A stretch of DNA of 61,205 nucleotides from the NCBI GenBank assembly GCA_900539455.1, contig UQCD01000014.1, positions 1-61,205 of the forward strand, given 5' to 3'. The notes under the pieces were generated by a model, which had not been told where the DNA came from, made no database searches, and worked only from the letters and a program-made list of their open reading frames with translations. This document shows, piece by piece, positions 26,272 through 35,032 of the stretch. Numbering within the stretch: position 1 is the first letter of the stretch; each line of letters starts with the position of its first letter. The translations under genes and the position numbers were made by a program. Source of the DNA: an uncultured Eubacteriales bacterium (lineage in GTDB: Bacteria; Bacillota; Clostridia; Lachnospirales; Lachnospiraceae).

Positions 26272-27751
26272 TATCTGATTCCTTACTTTCAATATCATCA
26301 ATAGTTACCTTACTTGTATGTGGTATAGGCTTCCAGGTAACATTCATAAATAAAGACGCATACATAGCATATCTTCCAAACATATCAAATACAGGCCAGG
26401 TTATACAATATAAAATCTTTTTGTATAAAGGAATTTTCTTGATTTTTTTGTTTTCAACTATAAAAACATATACTGCATTAAGCATATTTCTAATGTCATA
26501 TGCTAGTTTGCCTAAAATTCTCCAGAAGGTAGACAATGCTATACTAAACCAAAAAGCCTGTACCCCCGGCTTGGCATTAATATAAACAGGTCCGAAAATC
26601 CACTTTAAAAACTTTGACAAAAAGTTACTGCCTGTAAATAATGCCTGATTTTCTATACCTGTGCCAAAACGATAGCTTGAATATAAAATAATTGTAACAA
26701 TAAGCCATAAAAATAAATTTATAAGTGATGAAGGTATAAGCTGACCTAAGGTATCAAATGCCATCCATCTATGTCTTATTCCTGCAATAACTCTTTCTTT
26801 TGTAAGCTTTTCTTTTTTAGACTTATCTCTATAACTATTGCCTATAAAAATATTTTTAAACAAAGGCCAGCCAGTTTCCACAAAGGCCAGCAAATGTCCC
26901 TTTGCCCATCTTGTTCTCTGTCTAAAAGCAATTCTTAAATTAACAGGCTGTTCATCATAGAACATTGCTGCATCACAATATGATATTTGATAGCCATGTG
27001 CTACTGCATCCGCAGTAAAAGCTCTATCCTCCGTTAAAGAGGTATACTTCCAACCATCCTTTACAAGCTCATTTGCAAATAAAAAACCTGTACCCTGAAT
27101 ATTTGTTGCCAGACGGAGTATTGACCTTGCTCTATGATTATTTCTAATTGAACGCAGCCAATGAAGTGCATATGTAGATGCAATCCAGTTTTCATCAAAA
27201 TTCTTTGTATTTCTATACGAGGTAATAATCTTAACCCCCTCGTCAAAGGCTTCATTCATTCTGGTTACATAATCCTTACTAAGAAGGTTATCTGAGTCAA
27301 ATACAAAATAGCCCTCAAAATTTTCTATACCATAATCTCTTTCTATACATTCAAAAAGGTATTTTAATGCAAAACCCTTTGTTCTTTCTTCATTATTAAA
27401 TCTTTCGTAGCATACAGCTCCCATTTTTCTTGCAACTGAGGCTGTATTATCTGTACAGTTATCTGCAACAACAAATACTGTTAACAGCTCGCTTGGATAA
27501 TCCTGCTTTTGTATACTTTTTAATATGTTTCCTATAACTGCTTCTTCATTTCTTGCAGGAATAAGAATTGCGTATTTATGTTTATTTTCAGTTGGCTTAA
27601 ACTTTCTTGTAAAGAAAAAGCCTATCAATATATAAGCTGCTTTATGAAAGCTAAATATTCCTATAAACCACAGTATTGCTTTCATAAGCTTATTTCCTAC
27701 AAAGTATAGCCCACCTAAACTATTAACCATACTTTCCAATATTTCTAACAT
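26261..27751 (-). CDS. Membrane processive family 2 glycosyltransferase
   Basis: 496 residues from the ATG at 27751 (GGGAG six bases upstream). One or two N-terminal hydrophobic segments precede a GT2 domain: IPARNEEAVIGNIL near 75, ADNCTDNTA, the DSD metal motif, TEDRAF, and QRTRWAKGH. The QxxRW motif marks processive enzymes such as cellulose or hyaluronan synthases. C-terminal membrane helices follow (about 320-460). It is the first gene of a pair with the LTA-synthase-like gene. The product glycan is unknown; a lipid-linked or cell-wall polymer is likely. Confidence 0.88.
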   Translation of the reverse strand: MLEILESMVNSLGGLYFVGNKLMKAILWFIGIFSFHKAAYILIGFFFTRKFKPTENKHKYAILIPARNEEAVIGNILKSIQKQDYPSELLTVFVVADNCTDNTASVARKMGAVCYERFNNEERTKGFALKYLFECIERDYGIENFEGYFVFDSDNLLSKDYVTRMNEAFDEGVKIITSYRNTKNFDENWIASTYALHWLRSIRNNHRARSILRLATNIQGTGFLFANELVKDGWKYTSLTEDRAFTADAVAHGYQISYCDAAMFYDEQPVNLRIAFRQRTRWAKGHLLAFVETGWPLFKNIFIGNSYRDKSKKEKLTKERVIAGIRHRWMAFDTLGQLIPSSLINLFLWLIVTIILYSSYRFGTGIENQALFTGSNFLSKFLKWIFGPVYINAKPGVQAFWFSIALSTFWRILGKLAYDIRNMLNAVYVFIVENKKIKKIPLYKKILYCITWPVFDMFGRYAMYASLFMNVTWKPIPHTSKVTIDDIESKESDNEK

Positions 27752-27853
27752 AGTGTTCTCCCTAACATATTGCATATTGAGTCAAATCAACAGCCATAAT
27801 TTTCGATCATTAGTGTCAAATATTTAGTCCAGTAATTTTAGACCTATTTTGTT

Positions 27854-27881
27854 AGTATACATTAAAATATTTATTTTGCAA
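27854..27881 (-). promoter_or_regulatory. Sigma-A promoter of the GT2-LtaS gene pair
   Basis: Minus strand: TTGCAA (27876-27881), 16-base spacer, TATACT (27854-27859), leaving a leader of roughly 95 bases. The rest of the 27752-27910 gap shows nothing else. Confidence 0.65.
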
Positions 27882-27910
27882 GAAAAATTTATATTTCTGC
27901 CTGTTCACAA

Positions 27911-27951
27911 AAAAAACAAGACAACTCTAAACGCCTTAGAATTGCCTTGTT
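27911..27951 (-). terminator. Rho-independent terminator of the groES-groEL-DUF6106 operon
   Basis: A stem of about 15 base pairs with wobble pairs (ACAAGGCAATTCTAAG against TTAGAGTTGTCTTGT on the minus strand), then U8. It is 37 bases past the DUF6106 stop. Confidence 0.85.
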
Positions 27952-27987
27952 TGTTAATGCTGATACCCATTAATTTTAAATCTAAAA

Positions 27988-28497
27988 TTAATTCATAAAC
28001 ACCTTACTTGGAGAATGTGTATATATTGTCTTAATCATCTTTTCAGATGGCTCAAAATACAATCTTCCAAGATTACCTTTCTGACCAACCAAAATAGCTA
28101 CATATATTTTTCTATCTGGAAAGCCAGATGTATAATTAAAATCCTTCAAATCTGTACGATGTCCGTAAGCTAATATCTTTTGGTGAGTGATAGGTGCCAT
28201 AACCTCAAGCTTATCAAAATTAAAGCTTTTTGCTGGTTTTCTTTTCTTTTTTCCATAAATGCACTCTACATCCAGCTGTCCATTTATGAAGAAATATTCG
28301 TATTCAAGATTTGTATTTCTAAATACTAAGTATGTCAACCATACGAATAAAATTATTATTATTAAGCCATAAACCTGCAAATTAAGAATTGAGAAATATG
28401 TCATAATAACTGTTGCAACCACCATAAACACTCTAAAGAATGTCTGCATCATACTCATTCTTTTTTTGATAATTACTTCTGCATAACTGTCACCCAC
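27988..28497 (-). CDS. DUF6106 family membrane protein
   Basis: 169 residues: a short cytoplasmic start, two membrane helices (about 20-65), then a soluble beta-rich domain with a basic YGKKKRKPAKSF segment. It resembles DUF6106, a clostridial family of unknown function. It lies 19 bases after groEL with a ribosome site (AGGAGG), so it is probably co-transcribed with the chaperonin genes and thus heat-inducible. No enzyme motif is visible. Confidence 0.7.
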   Translation of the reverse strand: MGDSYAEVIIKKRMSMMQTFFRVFMVVATVIMTYFSILNLQVYGLIIIILFVWLTYLVFRNTNLEYEYFFINGQLDVECIYGKKKRKPAKSFNFDKLEVMAPITHQKILAYGHRTDLKDFNYTSGFPDRKIYVAILVGQKGNLGRLYFEPSEKMIKTIYTHSPSKVFMN

Positions 28498-28516
28498 AAA
28501 AGTTTCCTCCTTTATA

Positions 28517-30139
28517 TTACATCATGCCCATCTGGCCTGCACCCTGTGGCATAGCTGGAACATCTTCCTTAATCTGAGCAACGACTGATTCTGTTGTAAG
28601 AAGTGTTGAAGCAACACTTGTAGCATTTTGTAATGCACTTCTTGTAACCTTAGCTGGGTCAAGAATTCCAACCTCAACCATAGATACATATTTTTCATTG
28701 TAAGCATCAAAGCCTGTTCCCACCTCTGATTCTCTTACCTTGTTTACAATAACTGAGCCTTCAAGACCTGCATTTTCAGCTATAGCATATAATGGAGCCT
28801 CCAGTGCCTTAAGTACAACCTTTGCACCTGTCTTTTCATCGCCTTCAAGAGTTTCAACAAGCTTAGCAACCTCTTTAGAAGCATGGATATATGCAGAACC
28901 ACCACCAGCTACTATACCTTCTTCAACTGCGGCTCTGGTTGCATTTAAAGCATCCTCCATACGAAGCTTATTTTCCTTCATTTCTGTTTCTGTAGCAGCA
29001 CCAACTCTGATTACAGCAACACCACCTGCAAGCTTAGCAAGTCTTTCCTGAAGCTTTTCTCTGTCAAAGTCTGAAGTAGTTGTTTCAATCTGTGATTTAA
29101 TAAGAGCAACTCTGCCTGCGATTTCATCTTTATTACCAGCACCGTCAACGATAACTGTGTTTTCTTTCTGAACCTTAACACTCTTTGCTCTGCCAAGCTG
29201 TTCTAATGTTACATCCTTAAGCTCAAGACCAAGCTCCTCTGAAATAACCTGACCGCCTGTAAGAATAGCAATATCCTTAAGCATTTCTTTTCTTCTGTCG
29301 CCATAGCCTGGAGCCTTAACACCAACAACATTAAAGGTACCACGAAGTTTATTTACGATAAGTGTTGTAAGTGCTTCACCTTCAATATCCTCAGCAATAA
29401 TAAGCAATCTCTGGCCAGACTGTACAATCTGCTCAAGTAATGGAAGAATTTCCTGTATATTAGAAATCTTCTTATCTGTAATAAGGATATATGGGTCATC
29501 TAATACAGCTTCCATTTTTTCCATATCTGTTGCCATATATGCTGAAATATATCCTCTATCAAACTGCATACCTTCTACTAAGTCAAGCTCTGTCTGCATT
29601 GTCTTAGACTCTTCAATAGTAATAACACCATCGTTTGATACCTTTTCCATTGCATCTGCAACCATATTGCCTACTGTATCATCGCCTGCTGAAATAGCTG
29701 CAACTCTTGCAATCTGATCCTTGCTTGTAATTTTGCTTGACTGCTTCTTAACAGCTTCTACTGCTGTATCTGTAGCCTTCTTCATGCCCTTTCTTAATAC
29801 GATTGGGTTTGCTCCTGCTGCAAGGTTCTTCATACCTTCATTAATCATAGCCTGTGCTAAAACTGTAGCTGTAGTTGTACCATCACCTGCTACATCATTT
29901 GTCTTTGTAGCAACCTCCTTTACAAGCTGAGCACCCATATTTTCAAAAGCATCTTCAAGCTCAATTTCCTTTGCAATAGAAACACCATCATTTGTAATAA
30001 GTGGTGTACCGAAGGATTTATCTAAAACTACATTTCTTCCTTTTGGTCCAAGTGTAACCTTTACTGTATTAGCTAATTTGTTTACGCCTTCCTCTAAAGC
30101 CTTTCTGGCTTCAGCACCATATTTAATTTCTTTTGCCAT
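28517..30139 (-). CDS. groL: Chaperonin GroEL (60 kDa)
   Basis: 540 residues, full length. It shows VTLGPKGRNVVLDKSFG, the ATP motif GDGTTTATVLAQ near residue 85, the apical domain, AAVEEGIVAGGG near 405, and a Gly/Met-rich C-terminal tail ending MGMM. It forms the double-ring folding chamber with GroES, encoded 48 bases upstream. It is under CIRCE control. An 'other-frame' reading of this gene has no support. Confidence 0.98.
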   Translation of the reverse strand: MAKEIKYGAEARKALEEGVNKLANTVKVTLGPKGRNVVLDKSFGTPLITNDGVSIAKEIELEDAFENMGAQLVKEVATKTNDVAGDGTTTATVLAQAMINEGMKNLAAGANPIVLRKGMKKATDTAVEAVKKQSSKITSKDQIARVAAISAGDDTVGNMVADAMEKVSNDGVITIEESKTMQTELDLVEGMQFDRGYISAYMATDMEKMEAVLDDPYILITDKKISNIQEILPLLEQIVQSGQRLLIIAEDIEGEALTTLIVNKLRGTFNVVGVKAPGYGDRRKEMLKDIAILTGGQVISEELGLELKDVTLEQLGRAKSVKVQKENTVIVDGAGNKDEIAGRVALIKSQIETTTSDFDREKLQERLAKLAGGVAVIRVGAATETEMKENKLRMEDALNATRAAVEEGIVAGGGSAYIHASKEVAKLVETLEGDEKTGAKVVLKALEAPLYAIAENAGLEGSVIVNKVRESEVGTGFDAYNEKYVSMVEVGILDPAKVTRSALQNATSVASTLLTTESVVAQIKEDVPAMPQGAGQMGMM

Positions 30140-30187
30140 AATAATATCATCCTTTCAACATTCTTTAACTATACTTGAATTTGCAGA

Positions 30188-30451
30188 CTATTTTACAACA
30201 GCTAAAATATCTTCTTCTTTTATAATCATAAGTTCTTCCCCATCAACCTTAACTGTACTTCCTGCATATTTTGAATAAATAACCTTATCACCAGCTACAA
30301 GCTCTTCTTTAACTTCAGGACCAACTGCTACAACAACAGCCTCCTGTGGCTTTTCCTGAGATTGTCCTGGTAATACGATACCTGACTTTGTTGTTTCTTC
30401 TGCCTGACATTGTTTGAGAACTAATCTTTCTCCTAATGGTAATAAATTCAT
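30188..30451 (-). CDS. groES: Co-chaperonin GroES (10 kDa)
   Basis: 87 residues, slightly shorter than the usual 94. It has the GroES fold markers PLGERLVLKQ at the start, the mobile loop TTKSGIVLPGQSQEKPQ, and GDKVIYSKYAG. It caps the GroEL ring. It is the first gene of the operon, with CIRCE and a good promoter immediately upstream. Confidence 0.97.
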   Translation of the reverse strand: MNLLPLGERLVLKQCQAEETTKSGIVLPGQSQEKPQEAVVVAVGPEVKEELVAGDKVIYSKYAGSTVKVDGEELMIIKEEDILAVVK

Positions 30452-30479
30452 TTTTAGATCCTCCTAACTATCTTTCTTA

Positions 30480-30506
30480 TTAGCACTCATAATATTTGAG
30501 TGCTAA
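30480..30506. promoter_or_regulatory. CIRCE element (HrcA operator)
   Basis: A perfect TTAGCACTC - 9 bases - GAGTGCTAA inverted repeat, between the groES promoter and start. It is the HrcA repressor site that gives heat-shock control. HrcA is not in the window, though dnaJ at the right edge suggests an hrcA-grpE-dnaK-dnaJ cluster beyond it. Confidence 0.98.
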
Positions 30507-30519
30507 CCATCTGTACTGT

Positions 30520-30548
30520 ATTCTAAATCCTAATACAGATTATTGCAA
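30520..30548 (-). promoter_or_regulatory. groESL promoter with an extra palindrome at the -35
   Basis: Minus strand: TTGCAA (30543-30548), 17-base spacer, TAGAAT (30520-30525), directly upstream of CIRCE. A separate 20-base inverted repeat, AATAGTAC-TTTG-GTACTATT (30547-30566), touches the -35 and is not part of CIRCE. Confidence 0.8.
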
Positions 30549-30616
30549 TAGTACTTTGGTACTATTTTTAAAATTTAATAACTAATTTATATATTTTTTA
30601 TATTTTACTTTGTATA

Positions 30617-31540
30617 TTAACTGTTTTGTCTGACCTTATCCTTCTTTTCCTTTACTGCTTTTGCGCTGTTTTTTCCCTGATAAACTGTTTTTCCAAAATA
30701 AAATAAGTACTGCTGGGCATAGCCGCCATATTCCTTAAATCTTTCTTCCCCAAATTTTTGTATAACTGTTTTATTGGTTTCTTTATGGAAATATAGATCT
30801 TCCATAGTTCTTTTTATCCACACATCTACAGGAAAAGCGTTTCGATAGCCTAAGGAAAATAAAAGGACACAATTTGCTACCTTTTCTCCTACCCCTTTTA
30901 TTGACATAAGTTTGGCTTTTGCCTCATCATAAGTATATTCACTAAAGAAATCTTCATTCATTCTATTTTCTAAAAACTTAGCTGCTTCAACTAAGTATTC
31001 AGCTCTAAAGCCAGCCTTACACTCTAAAAATTCTTCCTTTGTTATTGCCTTTAAAGCATTAATATCTGGAAAACTGTAATATTGTTTTCCAAGATATTCC
31101 CCTACACACTTTCCATATCTTTCTGATATAGTATTAACCACCTGTTTTATTTGTGGTATCTGTTTGGTCTGGGAAATAATAAAGGACATAAGTGTTTCGC
31201 TAAATTGTTGATTTAAAATTCGTACACCGTATTTTTCATTGATTGCTGGTACAAGCTTTTTATCCGCTTTAATTAAAAATGACTTTATACTGCTATAATC
31301 TCTGTCTAAATCAAAATATTTTCTCCATATGTTATGATAGTCCTCCTTAGAGGTATTGTAGAATATTAATTCTTCCCCATTCTGCTTTATGTGTAGCATT
31401 TTATCGTATGCTACCACTACATACTCCTCTTCAGCTAATTTATAAAAATGGAAGCATTGTCCACACTCTAAGGTCTGCGACAGCAAAAAATCACTTACCT
31501 TTTCTATAATAATACATCCATTTTTCTCTTCTGCCTTCAT
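30617..31540 (-). CDS. OGG1-type DNA glycosylase/AP lyase (HhH-GPD superfamily)
   Basis: 307 residues. An N-terminal OGG1-type domain (LLSQTLECGQCFHFYKL) precedes the helix-hairpin-helix Gly/Pro/Asp region: IKGVGEKVANCV near 215 with the catalytic Lys, and AFPVDVWIKRTM with the catalytic Asp. It should remove 8-oxoguanine, and perhaps other damaged bases, and nick the abasic site. It is transcribed in the same direction as the upstream tRNA-Thr, from which a stem-loop separates it. I see no clear promoter of its own. Confidence 0.88.
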   Translation of the reverse strand: MKAEEKNGCIIIEKVSDFLLSQTLECGQCFHFYKLAEEEYVVVAYDKMLHIKQNGEELIFYNTSKEDYHNIWRKYFDLDRDYSSIKSFLIKADKKLVPAINEKYGVRILNQQFSETLMSFIISQTKQIPQIKQVVNTISERYGKCVGEYLGKQYYSFPDINALKAITKEEFLECKAGFRAEYLVEAAKFLENRMNEDFFSEYTYDEAKAKLMSIKGVGEKVANCVLLFSLGYRNAFPVDVWIKRTMEDLYFHKETNKTVIQKFGEERFKEYGGYAQQYLFYFGKTVYQGKNSAKAVKEKKDKVRQNS

Positions 31541-31622
31541 ATTTTTTTACCTCATACTTTTATTTTTATATTTATCCCTTTAGCTTTTACTAATATTTCC
31601 TGATTCTGTCTTATATTAATAT

Positions 31623-31651
31623 AGGACAAATAGAATTTATCTATCTGTCCT
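31623..31651 (-). terminator. Stem-loop after tRNA-Thr, possible weak terminator
   Basis: Arms of 12 bases (31623-31634 and 31640-31651) pair with one mismatch. The bases after it on the minus strand are AT-rich but not a U-run, so it may be an RNA processing or stability hairpin instead. Confidence 0.4.
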
Positions 31652-31666
31652 ACTTTTATAATATAA

Positions 31667-31739
31667 AGCTAGTAACGGGACTCGAACCCGTGACCTCTTC
31701 ATTACCAATGAAGTGCGCTACCACCTGTGCCATACCAGC
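31667..31739 (-). tRNA. tRNA-Thr (anticodon GGT)
   Basis: A 73-base cloverleaf: acceptor GCTGGTA/TACTAGC with one G-U pair, anticodon stem CTTCA/TGAAG with loop TTGGTAA, T arm CACGGGTTCGAGTCCCGT-like, discriminator T, CCA not encoded. Position 12-23 in the D stem is A-C rather than a pair (GCAC against GCGC). It lies 40 bases downstream of rlmB in the same direction and has no obvious promoter, so it may be read from the Cys T-box operon. Confidence 0.93.
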
Positions 31740-31778
31740 TTTTTACCCTATGTAATATACTCGAATTTTAAGTAAATG

Positions 31779-32528
31779 TCAATATAATTTACTCATTCTC
31801 TGGCGTACAATTTCATATGCCAGCACACCTGCTGCCACAGAGGCGTTTAAGGAATCTATATTGCCCTTCATAGGTATTGCTGCAATATAATCGCATTTTT
31901 CTTTTACTAATCTGCTTACCCCTTCTCCTTCATTTCCAATAACAAGACCTATAGAGCCTGTAAGGTTAAGCTTGTACATTACTTCTCCACCCATATCGGC
32001 ACATACAAACCACATACCCTGCTTTTTTAATTCCTCAATAGTAGCAGAAATATTTGTTACCTTTGCAACTGGTGTGTAATTTAATGCTCCTGCTGAAGTT
32101 CTGGCTACTGTGGCAGTAAGTCCCACAGCTCTTCTTTTTGGTATTATTACACCATGAGCGCCAGCAAGATTTGCTGTTCTAATAATTGCACCTAAATTGT
32201 GTGGATCCTCAATATTATCCAATATAAAAACAAAGGGAGCTTCATTTTTACTTCTGGCATTTTCTAATATATCCTCTACTGATGCGTATTCATAGGCAGC
32301 AGCATATGCAATTATGCCCTGATGATGTCCTGTTTTAGACATATTATCAAGTCTTTCCTTTGCCACATAGCTTACAATAGTGTCGCCCTTTTTAGCTTCT
32401 CTTACTATTGTATTAATAGGGCCGTCATGGCAGCCGTCCAATACAAAGATTTTATCAATAGTTTTACCTGAACGAATTGCCTCTAATACTGCATTTCTGC
32501 CTTCAATAGTAAATTCTTCATATCTCAT
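31779..32528 (-). CDS. rlmB: 23S rRNA (guanosine-2'-O)-methyltransferase RlmB-like (SpoU/TrmH family)
   Basis: 249 residues. The N-terminal substrate-binding domain (EGRNAVLEAIRSG) is followed by the SPOUT methyltransferase core with its three motifs: LDNIEDPHNLGAIIRTA near 100, IGNEGEGVSRL near 195, and IPMKGNIDSLNASVAA near 220, which makes the SAM-binding knot. It should 2'-O-methylate a guanosine of 23S rRNA (G2251 in E. coli). Its ATG directly follows the mrnC stop. It ends the cysE-cysS-mrnC-rlmB set. Assignment to RlmB over paralogues rests on length and neighbours. Confidence 0.9.
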   Translation of the reverse strand: MRYEEFTIEGRNAVLEAIRSGKTIDKIFVLDGCHDGPINTIVREAKKGDTIVSYVAKERLDNMSKTGHHQGIIAYAAAYEYASVEDILENARSKNEAPFVFILDNIEDPHNLGAIIRTANLAGAHGVIIPKRRAVGLTATVARTSAGALNYTPVAKVTNISATIEELKKQGMWFVCADMGGEVMYKLNLTGSIGLVIGNEGEGVSRLVKEKCDYIAAIPMKGNIDSLNASVAAGVLAYEIVRQRMSKLY

Positions 32529-32972
32529 TTAGTTTTCTCCATTTTCCAACAATTTTAATCCGTCTTTAACCAGCTCAATCATTCTTGTACTTTGATTGGT
32601 CAAATATAGGTAGCCTACCAATGCCTCAAAGCCAGTTGCCATTCTATAATCACCTATAGAGGCATTTTTTGCACTTGTATAAGATTTGGCATTTCTGCCT
32701 CTTTTATAATAGTGCAGCTCCTCCTCTGTAAGCTCATCCATTAAAAGCTTTATAATCTCAGCCTGGGTATTAGCCTTCACATAATAGCTGGCTCTTTTAT
32801 GCAGCTTGTTTACCTGCGTATTTCCGTCACTTATAACTAAAGTTCTAATTACTACCTCATAAACTGCATCACCTATATATGCCAAAGTAAGTGGCGAATA
32901 GCTCTCTATGGGATTTTGTTTAAGTCCCATAGAGCTTTTTATTATTTCGTAAATATCTATGCCATTTTCCAT
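32529..32972 (-). CDS. mrnC: Mini-ribonuclease III
   Basis: 147 residues, only the RNase III catalytic domain with no double-stranded RNA-binding domain. YIGDAVYEVVIRT near residue 32 carries the catalytic acids, and the C-terminal GYRMATGFEALVGYLYL segment carries the other acidic site. It trims 23S rRNA precursor ends. The ATG lies inside the last codons of cysS (16-base overlap), with AAGGT as the ribosome site. Linkage of cysS, mrnC and rlmB is common in Firmicutes. Confidence 0.94.
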   Translation of the reverse strand: MENGIDIYEIIKSSMGLKQNPIESYSPLTLAYIGDAVYEVVIRTLVISDGNTQVNKLHKRASYYVKANTQAEIIKLLMDELTEEELHYYKRGRNAKSYTSAKNASIGDYRMATGFEALVGYLYLTNQSTRMIELVKDGLKLLENGEN

Positions 32973-34369
32973 TTTGTACCTTCTCTTGTATCCTCTAAGA
33001 CAATTCCTTTGGCAAGAAGCTCATTTCTTATAGCATCTGCCTTTGCAAAATCCTTTTCCTTCTTTGCAGCCTTTCTTTCAGCTATTTTTTCCTCCACGAA
33101 GGCAGCCAGGTCACTATCAATCTCCTCCTCTTTGCCAACTAAAGCAGTTAAGTCAAGAGATAGTACATAATCGAAGCTCTTTATAAGCTCAAGCTTTGTA
33201 GCATCATTAGTATCAGCCTTTAATAAATCATATATAATGGTTATTGCCATTGATGTATTTAAGTCATTGCCTAAGGCTGCCTCAAATTTTCCTCTGTATT
33301 CATCATATACAGCCTTATCTACTTCTCCGTCCTCCTTAAGCTTTCCAATAGCCTTTGTAAGCTTGTCGTAAACATTAACCATATTGTCTAATACTTCAAA
33401 AGAAAACTCTAATGGCTTACGATAGTGTGACTGTAAGCAGAACATTCTGTATACTAACGGATTGTAGCCCTTTTCTTCTAAAAGAGATACTGTCAAAAAC
33501 TCTCCCTTAGATTTACTCATTTTACCATCCTTGTCATTTAAGTGATGAACATGGAACCAGTAATTACACCATTTATGGCCTAAGTATGCTTCAGACTGTG
33601 CTATTTCATTTGTATGATGTGGGAAGATATTATCTACACCACCACAGTGAATATCCATATATTCGCCCAAGTGCTTAATTGAAATGCCTGAACACTCAAT
33701 ATGCCAGCCTGGATAACCTACGCCCCAAGGACTATCCCATTTAAGCTCCTGATTATCAAATTTAGACTTTGTAAACCATAAAACAAAATCGCTTTTATTT
33801 CTTTTATTTGTATCCTCTTCTACATCATCTCTTACACCAACCATAAGCTCTTTTTCAGACTGGCTTGAAAATACATAATAGTCATCTAATTTTGATGTAT
33901 CAAAATATACATTTTCTCCAGCAATGTAGGCATAGCCCTTTTCTAATAAAACTGAAACCATATGAATAAATTCATCTATACAGTTAGTTGCTGGCTCTAC
34001 AACATCCGGCACCTTAATATTTAACTTTTTCATATCACTAAAGAAAGCATCTGTATAATATTTTGCAATTTCCATTACTGTTTTATGCTCTCTTTTTGCA
34101 CCCTTTAACATTTTATCCTCGCCAGTATCTGCATCTGAGGATAAATGTCCTACATCTGTAATATTCATTACTCTTTTTACATCATAGCCTGCATATCTGA
34201 GAGTTTTTTCTAAAACATCCTCCATAATATAGCTTCTAAGATTTCCAATATGTGCAAAATGGTATACTGTAGGTCCACAGGTATACATATTTACCTTTCC
34301 GTCTACATTTGGTACAAACAATTCTACTTTTCTGGTTAAAGTATTGTAAAAGCTAATTTTGTTTTCCAT
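32957..34369 (-). CDS. cysS: Cysteinyl-tRNA synthetase
   Basis: 470 residues, class I. It has the CGPTVYHFAHIGNLRSY start with the zinc-binding Cys and the HIGH-type motif, WHIECSGIS with further zinc ligands, and KMSKSKGEF near residue 265. The C-terminal helical anticodon domain is complete. It charges tRNA-Cys. It lies 12 bases after cysE in the operon headed by the Cys T-box, so its supply follows charged tRNA-Cys. Confidence 0.98.
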   Translation of the reverse strand: MENKISFYNTLTRKVELFVPNVDGKVNMYTCGPTVYHFAHIGNLRSYIMEDVLEKTLRYAGYDVKRVMNITDVGHLSSDADTGEDKMLKGAKREHKTVMEIAKYYTDAFFSDMKKLNIKVPDVVEPATNCIDEFIHMVSVLLEKGYAYIAGENVYFDTSKLDDYYVFSSQSEKELMVGVRDDVEEDTNKRNKSDFVLWFTKSKFDNQELKWDSPWGVGYPGWHIECSGISIKHLGEYMDIHCGGVDNIFPHHTNEIAQSEAYLGHKWCNYWFHVHHLNDKDGKMSKSKGEFLTVSLLEEKGYNPLVYRMFCLQSHYRKPLEFSFEVLDNMVNVYDKLTKAIGKLKEDGEVDKAVYDEYRGKFEAALGNDLNTSMAITIIYDLLKADTNDATKLELIKSFDYVLSLDLTALVGKEEEIDSDLAAFVEEKIAERKAAKKEKDFAKADAIRNELLAKGIVLEDTREGTKWKMA

Positions 34370-34381
34370 TATTTTATCCTT

Positions 34382-35032
34382 TCACTTTATGTTTTTTTCT
34401 AACTGCTCTAATAGCTTTAATATTCTTGCATTTTCCTGTTTTAAGCCCTCAATATCATTTTTTATAGGATCTGGCAAATGTATCTGATCCAAATCATTTC
34501 TTGGTATTCGTACATTGTCCTGTTTAACTACTCTTCCCGGTACGCCAACAACTGTAGAGTTTGGAGGTACCTCCTCTAATACTACGCTTCCCGCACCGAT
34601 TTTACTATTTTCCCCAATAGTAAAGGAACCTAATACCTTAGCACCTACGCTAATCATTACATTGTCTTCAACAGTTGGGTGTCTTTTTCCCTTTTCCTTA
34701 CCGGTACCTCCTAGCGTAACTCCCTGATATATAGTTACATTATTTCCAATAATTGCTGTTTCACCAATAACAACTCCGTGACCGTGGTCTATAAACAAGC
34801 CCTTTCCAATAGTTGCTCCCGGGTGGATTTCTATTCCTGTTTTTCTGGCAGCTCTTTGAGATATTCTTCTTGCCTTAAAAAACTTTCCCTTTAAATAATA
34901 TTTATGTGCCTTTCTATATTTTCTTATTGCCCAAAAGCTAGGATACAATAACACTTCCAAATCACTTTTTATAGCAGGATCTCTTTCTCTGATAATCGCT
35001 GCCTCTTCCTTAAAATATTTGTAAAAGCTCAT
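34382..35032 (-). CDS. cysE: Serine O-acetyltransferase
   Basis: 216 residues. A helical N-terminal domain leads to a left-handed beta-helix of hexapeptide repeats. GLFIDHGHGVVIGETA near residue 95 holds the catalytic Asp-His pair, and GVTLGGTGKEKGKRHP is the acetyl-CoA and Ser binding stretch. It makes O-acetylserine, the precursor of cysteine. It is the first gene behind the Cys T-box, so synthesis of cysteine and its charging enzyme are controlled together. The ribosome site is AAGGAG. Confidence 0.96.
   Translation of the reverse strand: MSFYKYFKEEAAIIRERDPAIKSDLEVLLYPSFWAIRKYRKAHKYYLKGKFFKARRISQRAARKTGIEIHPGATIGKGLFIDHGHGVVIGETAIIGNNVTIYQGVTLGGTGKEKGKRHPTVEDNVMISVGAKVLGSFTIGENSKIGAGSVVLEEVPPNSTVVGVPGRVVKQDNVRIPRNDLDQIHLPDPIKNDIEGLKQENARILKLLEQLEKNIK

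Noticed and set aside
29721..30278. Plus-strand frames over groEL and groES
   Set aside because: They lie antisense to highly conserved chaperonin genes and resemble no protein.
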